A program made the translations under genes and the position numbers. Below, in pieces: positions 5,238 through 5,403 of a DNA stretch of 5,403 nt; position 1 is the stretch's first letter, and each line of letters opens with the position of its first letter. Under the pieces are notes generated by a model. It made no database searches. It was not told the origin of the DNA and saw only the letters and a list, made by a program, of their open reading frames with translations. This stretch comes from Gammaproteobacteria bacterium (GTDB lineage: Bacteria; Pseudomonadota; Gammaproteobacteria; JABABF01). The stretch lies in NCBI GenBank assembly GCA_014238345.1, contig JABABF010000157.1, forward strand, positions 1 to 5,403, written 5' to 3'.

Positions 5238-5403
5238 CTAGAGCGCCAGCTCTTCGGGTTGCTGCGCCACATGCGGGTGCTCAGCGCTGGGGTAGATACG
5301 CAGCTTGCGCAACATCTGACGACCAAGCGGTGTGCGTGGCAACATCCCCCGCACTGCGCGATGGATAACCTCTTCGGGACGGTGCTTGAGCAGCTGTTCA
5401 AAA
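5238..5403 (-). CDS. rplM: 50S ribosomal protein L13, C-terminal part (cut by window end)
   Basis: The last 54 codons plus TAG of rplM are present; the gene continues past the window edge. The visible sequence starts FEQLLKHRPEEVIHRAVRGM. It then shows LPRTPLGRQMLRKLRIYPSAEHPH, the highly conserved end of L13 (family motif AVRGMLP..PLGR.M...L..Y.G..HPH), and finishes with AQQPEEL. Tyr-Pro-Ser replaces the more usual Tyr-x-Gly before EHPH. L13 is an early-assembling large-subunit protein. It is the first gene of the rplM-rpsI pair. The promoter, which usually lies upstream of rplM, is outside the window. Confidence 0.95.
   Translation of the reverse strand, partial: FEQLLKHRPEEVIHRAVRGMLPRTPLGRQMLRKLRIYPSAEHPHVAQQPEELAL

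Noticed and set aside
5210..5401. 63-codon frame at the window end that could be mistaken for a gene before rpsI.
   Set aside because: The adjacent frame ending in TAG at 5238 encodes the conserved C-terminus of L13, so this frame is a shadow.

Overview
The window reads as an ordinary piece of a gammaproteobacterial (possibly betaproteobacterial) chromosome of moderate GC. The evidence is the gene order rplM-rpsI-petA-petB-petC-sspA facing a yraN / BON-lipoprotein pair, and protein signatures such as a PVWY Qo motif in cytochrome b and an SspA ending in FLASLSASEREMR. It is not an enteric: the complete cytochrome bc1 operon points to an aerobic or anaerobic respirer or phototroph.

Layout. 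Plus strand: the 3' part of a YraN-family gene (1-250), then a double-BON outer-membrane lipoprotein of the DolP/YraP type (332-964). These converge at 965-1113 on a minus-strand block. That gap holds a three-armed inverted repeat (1059-1110) that can fold in two mutually exclusive ways. Minus strand, in transcription order: rplM C-terminal part (5403-5238), rpsI (5213-4776), petA Rieske protein (4663-3995), petB cytochrome b (3893-2586), petC cytochrome c1 (2586-1792) and sspA (1710-1114). petB and petC overlap by one base (TGATG). A candidate sigma-70 promoter inside the end of petC may drive sspA separately.

Function. PetA, PetB and PetC form the complete catalytic core of ubiquinol:cytochrome c oxidoreductase, with every 2Fe-2S ligand and heme ligand visible. 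L13 and S9 are ribosomal proteins. SspA is an RNA-polymerase-associated GST-fold regulator. The lipoprotein acts in envelope integrity.

I see no undescribed system, mobile element, CRISPR or RNA gene. The points worth a second look are small. PetB has a periplasmic loop insertion carrying two cysteines and has lost a widely conserved arginine at the start of helix D. Two tiny overlapping ORFs run into the start codons of petA and petB. The rplM-rpsI spacer holds a 2 x 9 bp tandem repeat. S9 and Rieske have extended N-termini, SspA has a substituted PHP motif, and sspB and diaA are missing from their usual places. Several start codons (petA, petB) are uncertain because no strong Shine-Dalgarno sequence decides them.
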